DNA of 33,184 nucleotides from Actinomadura sp. HBU206391. GTDB lineage: Bacteria > Actinomycetota > Actinomycetes > Streptosporangiales > Streptosporangiaceae. This document shows, one piece after another, positions 15,072-25,759 of the stretch. Below the pieces are notes generated by a model. The model was not told the origin of the DNA, did no database searches, and saw only the letters and a program-made list of their open reading frames with translations. Each line of letters starts with the position of its first letter. The first letter of the stretch is position 1. The stretch lies in NCBI RefSeq assembly GCF_014323665.1, contig NZ_JABVEB010000061.1, forward strand, positions 1-33,184, given 5' to 3'. The position numbers were made by a program, and so were the translations under genes.

Positions 15072-16718
15072 TCAGCCTGGTTCGCGGCGTACGGAATCCA
15101 GTGCGAGCAGGGCGACGTGCAGGGACGCGCAGGACTCGACGTCGTCGAGGTCCACGTTCAGCACCCGGGCGATCCGGCGCAGCCGTTCGTAGAAGGCGGG
15201 GCGGGACAGATGGGCCTGCTGGGCGGCGACGGCCTTGTTGCGGCCGCTGTCCAGATAGAGCGCCAGGATGTGCGCCAGGTCCGTGTCGCGCTCCGCGTCG
15301 TACTCCAGCAGGGGCCCGAGCTCCCTCTCGACGAAGGTCTGCAGCCGCGCGTCGTCGCGCAGCAGATGCAGCAGACCGCGCAGCCGCAGGTCGGGCAGCC
15401 GGTAGAACGGCCGGTCGCCGGCGCCGCGGGCGGCGACGTCCGCGACCTGCTCGGCCTCGAGGAACGAGCGGCGCACGTCCCGGATCGACTCGACCACCGA
15501 TCCGGTGGCCATCACGTAACCCTGCCCGAACTGCTTGCGCAGCCGGGAGCCGACCTCGCCGAGGATCTCCTCCACCTCGGCACGCGCGGGCAGTGACGCG
15601 AGCACGCCCACCCGCCCCTCGGTGGTGCCCTCGCCGAGTACGCCGACCAGGGCGGCCAGGTTCACCTCGCGGCTCGCGGCGGCGGTCGCCTCGGCGAGTT
15701 CGGTCAGCCGTTCCGGCAGCGGTGCCGGGCCGTGGAGCGCGGCGGATCGATCGCCCGGGTCCGGGCGGCGTGGGCGCACCACCACGCCCAGCAGCCGGCG
15801 CCCGGAGAGGGGCACCCCGAGGGCGCGGGCCCGCGCCGCGGCCTCGCGGGGATCGGAGTAGGTGTGCGCCAGGATGCCGGCGATGATCGTGCCGTGCGCC
15901 TGGCGTTCCAGGCTCTCGGCGTGCTGGTCCAGCAAGCGTCCCAGGGCCAGCGTGGTGGCGGCCCGCTCGACCAGTACGACATCGCGTGACGACGGGGCGG
16001 CGCCGCACAGGATGATGAGCCGCCCCCAGTCCTCGCCCCGTGCGCCGACAACGGTGACCAGCCAGCCCGAGGCGTCGTCGAAGGCCGTGCGCCCCTCGGG
16101 CCGCACCACCCGGGAGCGGGTCTCCCACGTGGACAGCAGGTCGGTGGTGTCGGTGCCGGCCGAGTCGGCCGCCAGCACCTGATGGGAGAAGTTCTCCAGC
16201 ACCACCGGCCGGCCGCTGATGGAGGCGACCTGCCGGACGACCTCGCCGGGCGAAGCGCCCTCGACGGACAGCTGGGTGAAGATCTCGTGCATCTGCTCGG
16301 AGGCACGAAGTTCGGTGAGCTGAGCGTCCATGATCCGGGCGTGCAGCGCCTCGGTGACGTCAACGAAGATCGTCTCCCGGGCCAGCGCGATGACCGGGAG
16401 GCCGTACTCCTCGGCGGCGGCGACCAGCGCGCCCGGCAGCTCGCTCGCATAGCGCCGGCCGAGCTCGACCACGAGCCCGCTGACCCCGACCCGGGCGAGT
16501 TCCGCGACGTAGATCCGGAGCCGTTCCGGCTCGTCGGGCAGCGCGATGCCCGTGGTCAGCACGAGTTCACCGCCGCGCAGCAGATGCGCGACGTCCGGTA
16601 CCTCGGCGACGTGCACCCACCGGACCCGTGCGTCCAGCCGGTCGGCGCCCGCGACCACGCGCGGCTGGCCGCGTCGCACCGGCTCTAGCTTGAGGAAGTC
16701 GGCCAAGGTGGGAAGCAT
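15072..16718 (-). CDS. PucR family transcriptional regulator
   Basis: A 548-aa regulator. The N-terminal PucR-type sensing domain (about residues 5-125) contains VRWVHVAEVPDVAHLLRGGE and ELVLTTG, followed by a GAF-like middle part and a GGDEF-like segment around residues 370-440. The C-terminal PucR helix-turn-helix (HTH_30) is around residues 490-535 (LYLDSGRNKAVAAQQAHLSR, then FYERLRRIARVLNVDL). Family members often act as activators of purine, pyrimidine or amino-acid catabolic genes. It diverges from the pterin dehydratase/aminotransferase/MmsA genes, so it probably controls them. Start ATG 16718 has no Shine-Dalgarno but has TAGTAT 8 nt upstream. Confidence 0.9.
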   Translation of the reverse strand: MLPTLADFLKLEPVRRGQPRVVAGADRLDARVRWVHVAEVPDVAHLLRGGELVLTTGIALPDEPERLRIYVAELARVGVSGLVVELGRRYASELPGALVAAAEEYGLPVIALARETIFVDVTEALHARIMDAQLTELRASEQMHEIFTQLSVEGASPGEVVRQVASISGRPVVLENFSHQVLAADSAGTDTTDLLSTWETRSRVVRPEGRTAFDDASGWLVTVVGARGEDWGRLIILCGAAPSSRDVVLVERAATTLALGRLLDQHAESLERQAHGTIIAGILAHTYSDPREAAARARALGVPLSGRRLLGVVVRPRRPDPGDRSAALHGPAPLPERLTELAEATAAASREVNLAALVGVLGEGTTEGRVGVLASLPARAEVEEILGEVGSRLRKQFGQGYVMATGSVVESIRDVRRSFLEAEQVADVAARGAGDRPFYRLPDLRLRGLLHLLRDDARLQTFVERELGPLLEYDAERDTDLAHILALYLDSGRNKAVAAQQAHLSRPAFYERLRRIARVLNVDLDDVESCASLHVALLALDSVRREPG

Positions 16719-16726
16719 CTACCGCG

Positions 16727-16758
16727 ATACTAAGCGATGGGTCTCGACATGCTGTCAA
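16727..16758 (-). promoter_or_regulatory. pucR promoter with overlapping inverted repeat
   Basis: On the minus strand TTGACA (complement of 16753-16758) and TAGTAT (complement of 16727-16732) form a -35/-10 pair with a 20-nt spacer. The -10 box lies 8 nt before the pucR ATG, suggesting a leaderless transcript. An inverted repeat GACA-TGC-TGTC (16746-16756) covers part of the -35 and is a candidate operator. The long spacer would suit an activated or regulated promoter. Confidence 0.45.
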
Positions 16759-16832
16759 GCCGCCCGGTACATCGGCTTACACCCTGACAACCGCGGTGGA
16801 CCGGGAGTCCGGCGGTGTGCGAGGCTCGGAAC

Positions 16833-17111
16833 ATGGAGCTGCTCGACGACGAGGCGATCGCACGTGAGCTGACGGATCTCCCTGAGTGGAAACGCGCCGG
16901 CGAGGCCATCGTCACGACGGTCAAGCTCGCCGACTTCAACGGGGCCATGGACTTCGTCAACCGGGTCGCGGAGGTCGCCGAGGCGCAGAACCATCACCCT
17001 GACATCACGATCCAGTGGAACAAGGTCACGCTGACCCTCTCCACGCACGCGGCCGGCGGGCTCACGCCGTTCGACTTCCGGCTGGCGCGGTCTCTCGACG
17101 CTCTCCGATGA
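16833..17111 (+). CDS. Pterin-4-alpha-carbinolamine dehydratase
   Basis: A 92-aa PCD/DCoH enzyme that dehydrates 4a-hydroxytetrahydrobiopterin after pterin-dependent aromatic hydroxylation. The signature is centred on the NHHPD motif (His54, His55), with IQWNKVTLTLSTH and the GLTPFDFRLA end. I chose ATG 16833 because GAGG (16821-16824) lies 8 nt upstream; GTG 16815 would add six residues. No pterin-dependent hydroxylase is in the window, so it may serve one elsewhere or fill a moonlighting role. It lies head-to-head with pucR and 103 nt ahead of the aminotransferase. Confidence 0.92.
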   Translation: MELLDDEAIARELTDLPEWKRAGEAIVTTVKLADFNGAMDFVNRVAEVAEAQNHHPDITIQWNKVTLTLSTHAAGGLTPFDFRLARSLDALR

Positions 17112-17214
17112 TCCTCTGGTCTCGTGCGGACGCCTGACACCGTGTAACCCGTCAGGGCGCAAGTCCGTCACTGTGCCTCTGGCCCCACAGGGGCCGGAAG
17201 GGAAGAATTCCCCC

Positions 17215-18527
17215 ATGTCGGATCGCACAGAGGACCTCCTGGCACGTCACCGCGCTGTCATCCCGAACTGGGTGGCGCTCTACTACGACCACCCCATCGA
17301 GATCGTCCGCGGTAAGGGCAACCGTGTGACCGACGCCGAGGGCAACACCTACCTCGACTTCTTCGCGGGCATCCTGACGAACATGATCGGCTACGACGTC
17401 GCCGAGGTGCGCGACGCGGTCGAGCGTCAGCTCGGCACCGGCGTCGTGCACACGTCCACCGCCTACCTGCTGCGCGGCCAGGTCGAGCTGGCCGAGAAGA
17501 TCGCGAGGCTGTCCGGGATCAAGGACGCCAAGGTCTTCTTCACCAACTCGGGCACCGAGGCCAACGAGACCGCACTACTCCTGGCGACGTACGCGCGCAA
17601 GACCGACCAGGTGCTGGCCATGCGGCAGAGCTACCACGGCCGGTCCTTCGGCGCGATCGGCGTGACGAGCATCCGGAACTGGAAGAACAACTCCTACTCG
17701 CCGCTGAACGTGCACTTCCTGCACGGGGCCGATCGGCATCTGCCGCAGTTCGCGCGGCTCTCGGACTCCGACTACATCAAGGTCTGCGTAGAGGACCTCC
17801 GGCACGTGCTCGCGACCGCGACCGGCGGCGACGTCGCGTGTCTCATCGCCGAGCCGATCCAGGGCGTCGGCGGCTTCACCATGCCGCCCGACGGGCTGTT
17901 CCTTGCCTACAAGGACGTGCTGGACGAGAACGGCATCCTGTTCGTCGCCGACGAGGTGCAGACCGGATGGGGTCGCACCGGCCAGAGCTTCTGGGGGATC
18001 GTCGACCACGGCGTCGTGCCGGACGCGATGACGTTCGCCAAGGGCCTGGGCAACGGGTTCGCCGTGGGCGGCGTGGTCGCCCGCGGTGATCTGCTCGACT
18101 CCCTGCACGCGGTCGGGCTCTCGACCTTCGGCGGCAACCCGATCTCGATGGCGGCGGCCAACGCCACGCTCGACTACGTCCTGGACCACGACCTCCAGGC
18201 CAATGCCGCGCGCACCGGCTCGCTGATCCTCGAGGGCCTGCGCGAGGCGGCCAGGGGGCTGCCGGTGGTCGGCGCCGTGCGCGGCAAGGGACTGATGTTC
18301 GCCGTCGAACTGGTCGACCCGGCCACGGGTGAGCCGAGCCCGGCGCTCGCGGCGCGCATGATGGAGGAGACCAGGAAACGCGGCCTGCTCGGTGGCAAGG
18401 GCGGCCTGTACGGCAACGTGCTGCGCATGGCCCCGCCGTTGACCCTGACCGACGCGGAGGCCAAGGAGGGCCTCGGCATCCTGGTGGACGCCCTCGAAGA
18501 GATCGACCGTGAAGTGAGAGTGACCCA

Positions 18528-18531
<4 letters not shown>
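17215..18531 (+). CDS. Class III (AGXT2-like) omega-aminotransferase
   Basis: A 438-aa PLP-dependent aminotransferase of fold type I. The PLP lysine is predicted at Lys276 (MTFAKGLGNG). The preceding VADEVQTGWGRTG block is the class III signature and FFTNSGTEANETAL binds phosphate. The AGXT2-like group uses beta-alanine, beta-aminoisobutyrate or glyoxylate/alanine. The next gene, mmsA, would consume the resulting malonate or methylmalonate semialdehyde, so beta-amino-acid transamination is a good inference, though not proved by sequence. ATG 17215 is preceded by GGGAAG at 9 nt. The stop overlaps the mmsA start (GTGA). A GGCCCC/GGGGCC hairpin (17181-17195) lies in the leader. Confidence 0.9.
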
Positions 18532-20120
<1,589 letters not shown>

Positions 20121-21692
20121 CCCGAGGGCCGAACTCCCGGGCCGGCGTGAGGGCGAGGCCGGCGGCGAGGCAGGCGAACGGCAGCGTGGGCAGCACGTAC
20201 CGGTAGTCGAAGTCGGCGGTGGCGATGGGGAACACCAGCAGCGTCACCGCCGCCGACCAGGCCGTCAGCGCCTCCGTCCGCCGGCCGCGCGCGACGACGA
20301 TCCCGGCCGCCCCGGCGACCAGCAGCACGCCGAGCGCCGGGCCGGGCAGGAAGAGGTGTTCCTGATACCAGCGCATCCGCCCGGCGTTCGGCTCGACCAC
20401 CCGGCTCGGCGTATCCCCGCCGTAGGCCCGCGCGTCACTGAGCGCGGTGCCGCCCCCGGCCCACGACTTGCCGGCGGGGAACAGCTGGGGCCGGTCCCGG
20501 AAGTGGTACAGGCTCTCGGTGCCGGGGTTCGGGTGCCCGATCCGGTGCGGGCTCACCGCCATGCCGACGCCGCGAGCGACGGCGCCCGCGTAGTCGAGCG
20601 GCTGGGCCACGATCGCGCGCAGTGCGAAGCCGCGCAGCAGATCGTTGTTCCCGGGGTCCACCGGGCCGCCGCGCAGCCGCCGGGGCGGCACCTCCTTTCG
20701 CCAGATGAGGGTGCCGGGGGCGATCCGGTCCTCCGGACGGTCGTGCAGGCAGAGCTTTCGCTCCTGAGCCGGTGGCCGGATCCGGTCGCAGTCGGCGAAC
20801 GTCGACGTGCGGCCCCACAGGTAGATCCCGTCACTCAGGGTCAGTCCGTACGTGCCGTGCGCGGAGTGGAACCACAGCGCGTAGGCGGCGAGCGGCACCA
20901 CACCGCCCACGAGGGCGGCGGCGCAGGCGCGCCATCCCGCCCGGCGGACGACCAGGCATCCGACGGCGACCGGGATCATCGCCGCGCCCGCTGTGCGCAC
21001 GAGCACCGCATAACCGAGCAGCAGCCCGGCGAACAGTGCCACCCACCACAGCGGGCGGCGCCGCCACAGGACGAGGGTGACGGCGGCGGCGATCAGGAAG
21101 GTGAAGATCGACTCGGCCATGAGCAGGTGCTCGAGCTGGATCTGGTACGCGTCGTACAGGACCGGGAGGGTGACCAGCGTGGCCGCCCACCCGGGCAGGC
21201 CGGCACGCCGCAGCAGCGCGTAGACCATCACGGCGACCGCGAGCCCCATGAGGTGCTGCAGGAACGCGACGAGGGTCAGGCTGTGGAACGGCTCGAGCAG
21301 CCACAGCATGAAGGAGTACCCGAGCGTCTTGCTGGGCGACGGCCATGGCCGCAGAGCTCCGCCCAGGTAGAAGTAGGAGTCGCCGGTGAACCACAGCACG
21401 CCCGGATATCCGAGCATGGTGACCAGGCGGATCAGCGCTCCGCCGAGCAGGGCTAGGGCGAATACCCCATGATGTCGCAAAGCACTAACTGTCCCCTGCT
21501 TCATCCAGATTGTGCGCTGGAGCGCCATTTTGATCATCATATGAGGGCGGTCACGGTAACCGGCCCAGATGACATCGTGGTGAACGAACAATGACCGCGA
21601 GTTACTGAGTCCGGCTCATTGAGTTGCGGCCTGTGAGGTGTTTGCCACTAGGTTTCCGCCTTTTCAATGGGCGTAAATAATTTCTACAGTGC

Positions 21693-21723
21693 TTGACCCG
21701 AAGTGTGTCATGCGACACAGTAT
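21693..21723 (+). promoter_or_regulatory. Candidate promoter with an inverted repeat in its spacer
   Basis: TTGACC (21693-21698) could be a -35 and CAGTAT (21718-21723) a weak -10 with a 19-nt spacer. Within the spacer, TGTGTC (21704-21709) and GACACA (21714-21719) form a perfect inverted repeat around ATGC, in an operator-like position. The surrounding 21640-21760 is noticeably richer in A and T than the rest of the window. The small gene at 21784 lies downstream. Confidence 0.4.
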
Positions 21724-21783
21724 GACTGTCTTGATTGATATGGGGCGAAAGCTGTAAAGGCCCTGGTCGCAGGGAGCGGTGTC

Positions 21784-22098
21784 ATGCCTGCTGACGACCG
21801 CGCCGCCGAGATGGATGTGCTTCGGAGGCGCTATCCACGCTGGACCATTTGGTTCGGTCTGTTCACCGGCCATTGGTGGGCGCTGCCACCGGACGATCGA
21901 GACGTCGGCGACTTCGTCGAGGCGGAGACCGCCGCAAACCTCATCGCGCGCATCGAGGTGATGCAGTACGCCGTGATCCTGGACAACCCCCGGCAGAAGG
22001 GGAGGCGTCCCCCTCATCTCCTCCGCTTGGACGGCGCCGCCACCCCGCCGTTCCGCCGGGTGCCGGTGGCCGCGTGGCCAGGCAGCGTCTCAAGGTGA
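21784..22098 (+). CDS. Small actinobacterial protein of unknown function
   Basis: A 104-aa protein that I recognise only as a type seen in streptosporangial and streptomycete genomes, without known function. Residues 10-60 form the conserved part: LRRRYPRWTIWFGLFTGHWW, then ALPPDDRDVGDFVEAET and a helix AANLIARIEVM. It is rich in tryptophan and aromatic residues. The Arg/Pro-rich tail after residue 68 looks unstructured. ATG 21784 has AGGGAG (21771-21776) at 7 nt, a good site that supports translation. No partner gene is obvious. Confidence 0.75.
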   Translation: MPADDRAAEMDVLRRRYPRWTIWFGLFTGHWWALPPDDRDVGDFVEAETAANLIARIEVMQYAVILDNPRQKGRRPPHLLRLDGAATPPFRRVPVAAWPGSVSR

Positions 22099-22277
22099 TC
22101 CGCTGTCCCCAACCTGGCCACACCACCGGTGCCGCTGCGGCTCCGGGCAGCAGGAACCGCGCCACATCCCCTCCACCAACCTCCGTGTGTGGCGCGGACG
22201 CGCACCCACTGCTGCCCGGGCCCGTGGCGGTGTCTCGTCAGAAGCGTGTCTTTGCAGCGTGTCGAGGCCAACCTGCG

Positions 22278-22326
22278 GTGATCATGCGATGGTCCCCATG
22301 CCCCCGGGGGACCATCGCATGATCAC
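22278..22326. terminator. Long perfect hairpin between convergent genes
   Basis: Twenty base pairs without mismatch (22278-22297 with 22307-22326) around a 9-nt loop; the inner CCCCCGGGGG adds further symmetry. It lies 180 nt past the small protein gene and 21 nt beyond the stop of the convergent VWA lipoprotein gene, so it is most likely the latter's terminator. A 12-bp palindrome GAAGCGCGCTTC (22329-22340) sits beside it. No T-run follows. Confidence 0.65.
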
Positions 22327-22346
22327 GGGAAGCGCGCTTCTGCGGA

Positions 22347-23924
22347 TCACGCCTCGCGCGCGCGGCGGATGAGATCGCGGAGCTCGGCCACGTCGTCGTC
22401 CTCTGTCGTCGAGGCCAGCTCGGTCACCCGGCCGGCCAGCTCGTCAAGGCCGACCCGCGGCTCTCCCGGCACCAGCCCTCGGGAGACGAACGGGCCCGCC
22501 GACGGCGTGACGTACGGGGTCTGCGGCTGGTAGCCGGGGTGTCCGTCGCGGAGGTTCTCGGCGAAGAACGCCGCGGCCGCCGAGACCCGCAGCCGAGGCG
22601 AACCGGCCGTCCACAGCCCGGGCGCGAGATCGGCCACGGTGACGGTCCGCCCGGTCTCCTGTGCCTCGCGCGTGTCCGGGTCCGTCCAGCGCACGGTGAC
22701 GTCGGCGAGGTGTCCTTCGGCGTCCGGCTTGAGCCGTACGGCGAACAGTGCCGTCACCGCGTGGCCCGGACCGATCTCGCCTCCGTCGGCCGCGTCGTTG
22801 CGGAAGTCCTCGTTCTTCAGTCCCCGGTCGTCGAACCCGATCAGCCGGTAGGACTCCACCTGCCGCGGATCGAACCCGACCTGCGCCTTGGCGTCGCGCG
22901 CGCGCAGCTCCACGGTCGCCGGCAGCTCCTTGGTGAACAGGTTCCGCGCCTTCTCCTGGTCGGAGACGTACACCGCGCGGCCGTCGCCGCTGTCGGCGAG
23001 CTGCTCCATCAGCTTGTCGCCGTAGTCGCTGCCGACGCCGACACAGAGCAGGGAGATGCCCTTGGCGGCCTCCTCGGAGACACGGCGCAGGATGGGGGCC
23101 GCGGCGGTGGCTCCGGTGTTGGCCAGCCCGTCGGAGGCGAGGATCACCCGGTTGGTGACGCCCTCACGGAAACCGCGCCTGGCCGCCTGGTAGCCGAGCA
23201 CCATGCCCGCCTCGAGATTGGTGCTCTGCCCCGCCGACAGAGAGCCGATCGCCTTGTGCAGTTCGGCTTTCCGGGCCACGGGCGTCATCTCGCGCACCAG
23301 CCGAGCGTCGTCCTCGTACGCCACGATCGCCACCGAGTCGCTCGGCCGCAGCTGGTCCACGAGGGTGTGCAGAGCGTCCTTCACCAGGTCGAGCCGCCCG
23401 GGCTCGGCCATGGAGCCCGACGTGTCGACGACGAAGGTGAGGTTGGCGTCGCGCCGCGTGCCGGCCGAGGCCGAACGGGTCTGCAGGCCGACCCGCAGCA
23501 GGCGAACGTCGCCATCGGAGGCCTCCTCGCCACCGGAGCCGGTGAGGCGCCCGCCGTCGGCGGCGACCGAGAAGCCGTTCCCCGAGGGCTCCGCGTAGTC
23601 CTGGCGGAACTGGTTGACGAACTCCTCCGGGCGGACGGTGCTCGGATCGGGCCGGCGGCCCTCGGTCAGCGCCCGGCGGGCGAAGCCGTACGACGCGGTG
23701 TCGACGTCCAGCGCGAATGTGGACAGGTAGCGGGAGGGGGCCTCGCCGGGCCGGCCCTCTCCGGGTGGGCGCCGGTTCGGGCCGGCATCGGCGCCCGCCT
23801 TGGGCGCGCTCGCGGCCTTTCCCGATTCGCCGTTGGTGGAGCGGCTCCCATCGCCGGAGCAGCCGGTGGCGACGAGCGCGATGCTCAGCGCGGTGACGGC
23901 AAGGGCAGTGCGTCGGATCCTCAT
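22347..23924 (-). CDS. VWA-domain lipoprotein (YfbK-like)
   Basis: A 525-aa exported lipoprotein. The signal peptide (MRIRRTALAVTALSIALVAT) ends at lipid-anchor Cys22 in a VATGC lipobox. A Gly/Pro-rich linker follows to about residue 65. The next segment, STFALDVDTASYGFARRAL, is the N-terminal domain found in YfbK-type proteins. The von Willebrand A domain carries the metal-binding DxSxS motif (Asp167, Ser169, Ser171) and a later RVILASDGLANTG. The C-terminal domain from about 330 resembles DUF3520. Members are thought to mediate divalent-metal-dependent binding at the cell surface; the ligand is unknown. ATG 23924 is chosen because the signal peptide begins there; a GTG at 23960 is less likely. 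It diverges from the PotD-like gene. Confidence 0.9.
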   Translation of the reverse strand: MRIRRTALAVTALSIALVATGCSGDGSRSTNGESGKAASAPKAGADAGPNRRPPGEGRPGEAPSRYLSTFALDVDTASYGFARRALTEGRRPDPSTVRPEEFVNQFRQDYAEPSGNGFSVAADGGRLTGSGGEEASDGDVRLLRVGLQTRSASAGTRRDANLTFVVDTSGSMAEPGRLDLVKDALHTLVDQLRPSDSVAIVAYEDDARLVREMTPVARKAELHKAIGSLSAGQSTNLEAGMVLGYQAARRGFREGVTNRVILASDGLANTGATAAAPILRRVSEEAAKGISLLCVGVGSDYGDKLMEQLADSGDGRAVYVSDQEKARNLFTKELPATVELRARDAKAQVGFDPRQVESYRLIGFDDRGLKNEDFRNDAADGGEIGPGHAVTALFAVRLKPDAEGHLADVTVRWTDPDTREAQETGRTVTVADLAPGLWTAGSPRLRVSAAAAFFAENLRDGHPGYQPQTPYVTPSAGPFVSRGLVPGEPRVGLDELAGRVTELASTTEDDDVAELRDLIRRAREA

Positions 23925-23962
23925 GCTGTTCCGACGCCGCGCCGGTGAACCGGGCTGCACAG

Positions 23963-24000
23963 GAGACCGAACCGAGACTTCTCGTACCCTTTTCGAGACC
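23963..24000. repeat. Three phased GAGAC boxes in a divergent promoter
   Basis: GAGACC (23963-23968), GAGACT (23974-23979) and GAGACC (23995-24000) begin 11 and 21 nt apart, near one and two helical turns. The second lies inside the inverted repeat CGAGA-CT-TCTCG (23973-23984). They lie between the divergent lipoprotein genes and may be a regulator-binding site. Confidence 0.4.
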
Positions 24001-24135
24001 TACGGGGCGGGACCCTGGAATCCGGCCCGCCGCGAGATCGGTACGCTCGGTGCCTGCGGCGGTGGCGTCCCCGATGATCGGTGGCCGGCCACGGCGGCGC
24101 CACGGAAGAGCTCTGGAACTTCATCGGGGAGCGAC

Positions 24136-25329
24136 ATGAGGCATCCACACAGGACACTACGTGCGATCATGGCACTCGCCGTCGCACTGGCGGTTCTGGC
24201 GGGGTGCAGCGACGAGGGCGACAAGCAGGCGAGCACTGTTCGGGTGGCACGCACCATCGGGCAGGGCGAGGGCGCGCTGAACCTGGTCGCCTGGCCGGGG
24301 TACACCGAGTACGGCGCCAGCGACCCCCGGGTCGACTGGGTCTCGCCGTTTCAGGAGCGCACCAAGTGCAAGGTCAGCGTCAAGAGCGCGGCGACCGCGC
24401 AGGAGATGGTCGACCTCATGTCCAATCCGGACCGCCGCTACGACGGCGTGTCGGCGCCGCCCGAGGCGGCCGGGCAACTGATCGCGGCCGGCCAGGCCGC
24501 CCCGGTGAACCCGGATCTGATCGACGCCTACAAGGATCTCGACCGGGACCTGCGCAGCCAGGTGATCAAGGACGAGAAGGTCTACGGGGTGCCCTTCGTC
24601 TGGGGCGTGAACCAGCTGATGTACAACCCGAAGGCGGTGCAGTCGGCGCCGACGAGCTGGTCGGCGCTCTTCGACCCGGCCGAGGCGAAGAAGTACGCCG
24701 GGCGGATGATCGTACGGGACAGCCCGCTGACCCTCGCGGACGCGGCCCTCTACCTGCGGTCGAGGAACCGGTCGCTGGACATCACCGACGCCTACTCCCT
24801 CACCCGCAGGCAGCTCGACGCCGCCACGAAGGTGCTCGCCGAGCAGCGCCCCTATGTGAGGTCCTACTGGCTGCACCCTTCGGACGCGATCAACTCGTTC
24901 GCCGGCGGAGACGCCGTCATCGGCGAGGTCTGGCCCTACCACGTCGACGTGCTGAGCCGCGCCGGGCGGTCCGCCGTGGGGGTCACCCCCAAGGAGGGCG
25001 TGACCGGGTGGATGGACGCCTGGATGATCGGGGCCCGCGCCGAACATCCCAGTTGCATGTACCAGTGGCTGAACTGGATGACCTCGCCGGATATCCAGCA
25101 GCAGGTGGCCGAGTGGGACGGGGTCGCGCCGGCGAACCCCGAGGCGTGCTCGCGCGACCGGCTGAAGGCGGAGTTCTGCTCGACCTACCACGTCGGCGAC
25201 CGCGCCTACATCGACAAGGTGGTGTTCGCGCACACGCCCTCTCGCGACTGCGGTGGCGGGCGGCGCGACTGCACCGACTACGAGGACTGGATGCGGGCCT
25301 GGAACAAGGCGCTGAAAGGCTCCGGCTGA
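24136..25329 (+). CDS. PotD-like polyamine/solute-binding lipoprotein
   Basis: A 397-aa extracytoplasmic solute-binding protein. Its signal peptide ends at lipid-anchor Cys24 (LAVLAGC). The mature protein resembles the spermidine/putrescine-binding family: LNLVAWPGYTEYG near the start, YDGVSAPPEAAGQLIAAGQ, VYGVPFVWGVNQLMYNPKAV, and the hinge-side SFAGGDAVIGEVWPYH. It also has four or five extra cysteines in the C-terminal part (CSRDRLKAEFC, DCGGGRRDC) that could form disulfides. No ATPase or permease genes of a polyamine transporter are in the window, so it is an orphan binding protein or works with components elsewhere. GGGGAG lies 4 nt ahead of ATG 24136. Confidence 0.88.
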   Translation: MRHPHRTLRAIMALAVALAVLAGCSDEGDKQASTVRVARTIGQGEGALNLVAWPGYTEYGASDPRVDWVSPFQERTKCKVSVKSAATAQEMVDLMSNPDRRYDGVSAPPEAAGQLIAAGQAAPVNPDLIDAYKDLDRDLRSQVIKDEKVYGVPFVWGVNQLMYNPKAVQSAPTSWSALFDPAEAKKYAGRMIVRDSPLTLADAALYLRSRNRSLDITDAYSLTRRQLDAATKVLAEQRPYVRSYWLHPSDAINSFAGGDAVIGEVWPYHVDVLSRAGRSAVGVTPKEGVTGWMDAWMIGARAEHPSCMYQWLNWMTSPDIQQQVAEWDGVAPANPEACSRDRLKAEFCSTYHVGDRAYIDKVVFAHTPSRDCGGGRRDCTDYEDWMRAWNKALKGSG

Positions 25330-25458
25330 GCCCTGCTGAAGTCGGCTCAGGTAGGCCGGGATCGAAAGGGAGACACGGGCCGGCGGCGTGGTCGACGATG
25401 GCGTGCGAAGGATTTTCAGGTGCGCGCCCGACCGCCCCCTGCCGGACGCGCACCCGGT

Positions 25459-25502
25459 GGCGCCTCGGGCCGTCCCCCCAGATGGCCCGAGGCGCCCTTT
25501 TT
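25459..25502 (+). terminator. Rho-independent terminator
   Basis: GGCGCCTCGGGCC (25459-25471) pairs perfectly over 13 bp with 25484-25496, loop 12 nt, and is followed by CTTTTT. It is the clearest intrinsic terminator in the window and lies 130 nt past the PotD-like stop. Confidence 0.85.
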
Positions 25503-25513
25503 CCAGGAGCGGA

Positions 25514-25759
25514 CTAAAGCGTCGTCAGTTCCGGTTCGCGTTGACGCCTTGCGGCGCCCGCGACCGGTCCCGCGGCGCGAGGTCTCGGCAGGGCGGGCGC
25601 GCAGTCAGCGCAGGCCAGCACCCTTGATCCGTCGGGAAGGCGGCCGACGCGCACGCGTGGCCGCGGCCATTTCTTATGGCAGACGACACAGGCGTCGCCG
25701 TAGATCTGCTCGGCGCTCAGTGCGCCGGGATCGAACGTCAGCTCGTCGGTATGGCTCAT
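25514..25759 (-). CDS. Small CX2C/CX2C protein of unknown function
   Basis: An 81-aa protein with a probable zinc-binding core: Cys24 and Cys27 (CVVCHKKW), then Cys50 and Cys53 (CADC), separated by 22 residues rich in Arg and Pro. The N-terminal MSHTDELTFDPGAL is acidic and the C-terminal 25 residues are Arg/Pro/Ala-rich. I recall similar short proteins in actinobacteria but know no function. The frame also opens at TTG 25771, four codons earlier; ATG 25759 has GGGGG upstream at a suitable distance. On the minus strand TATAAA (complement of 25801-25806) could be its -10. Confidence 0.7.
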   Translation of the reverse strand: MSHTDELTFDPGALSAEQIYGDACVVCHKKWPRPRVRVGRLPDGSRVLACADCAPALPRPRAAGPVAGAARRQREPELTTL

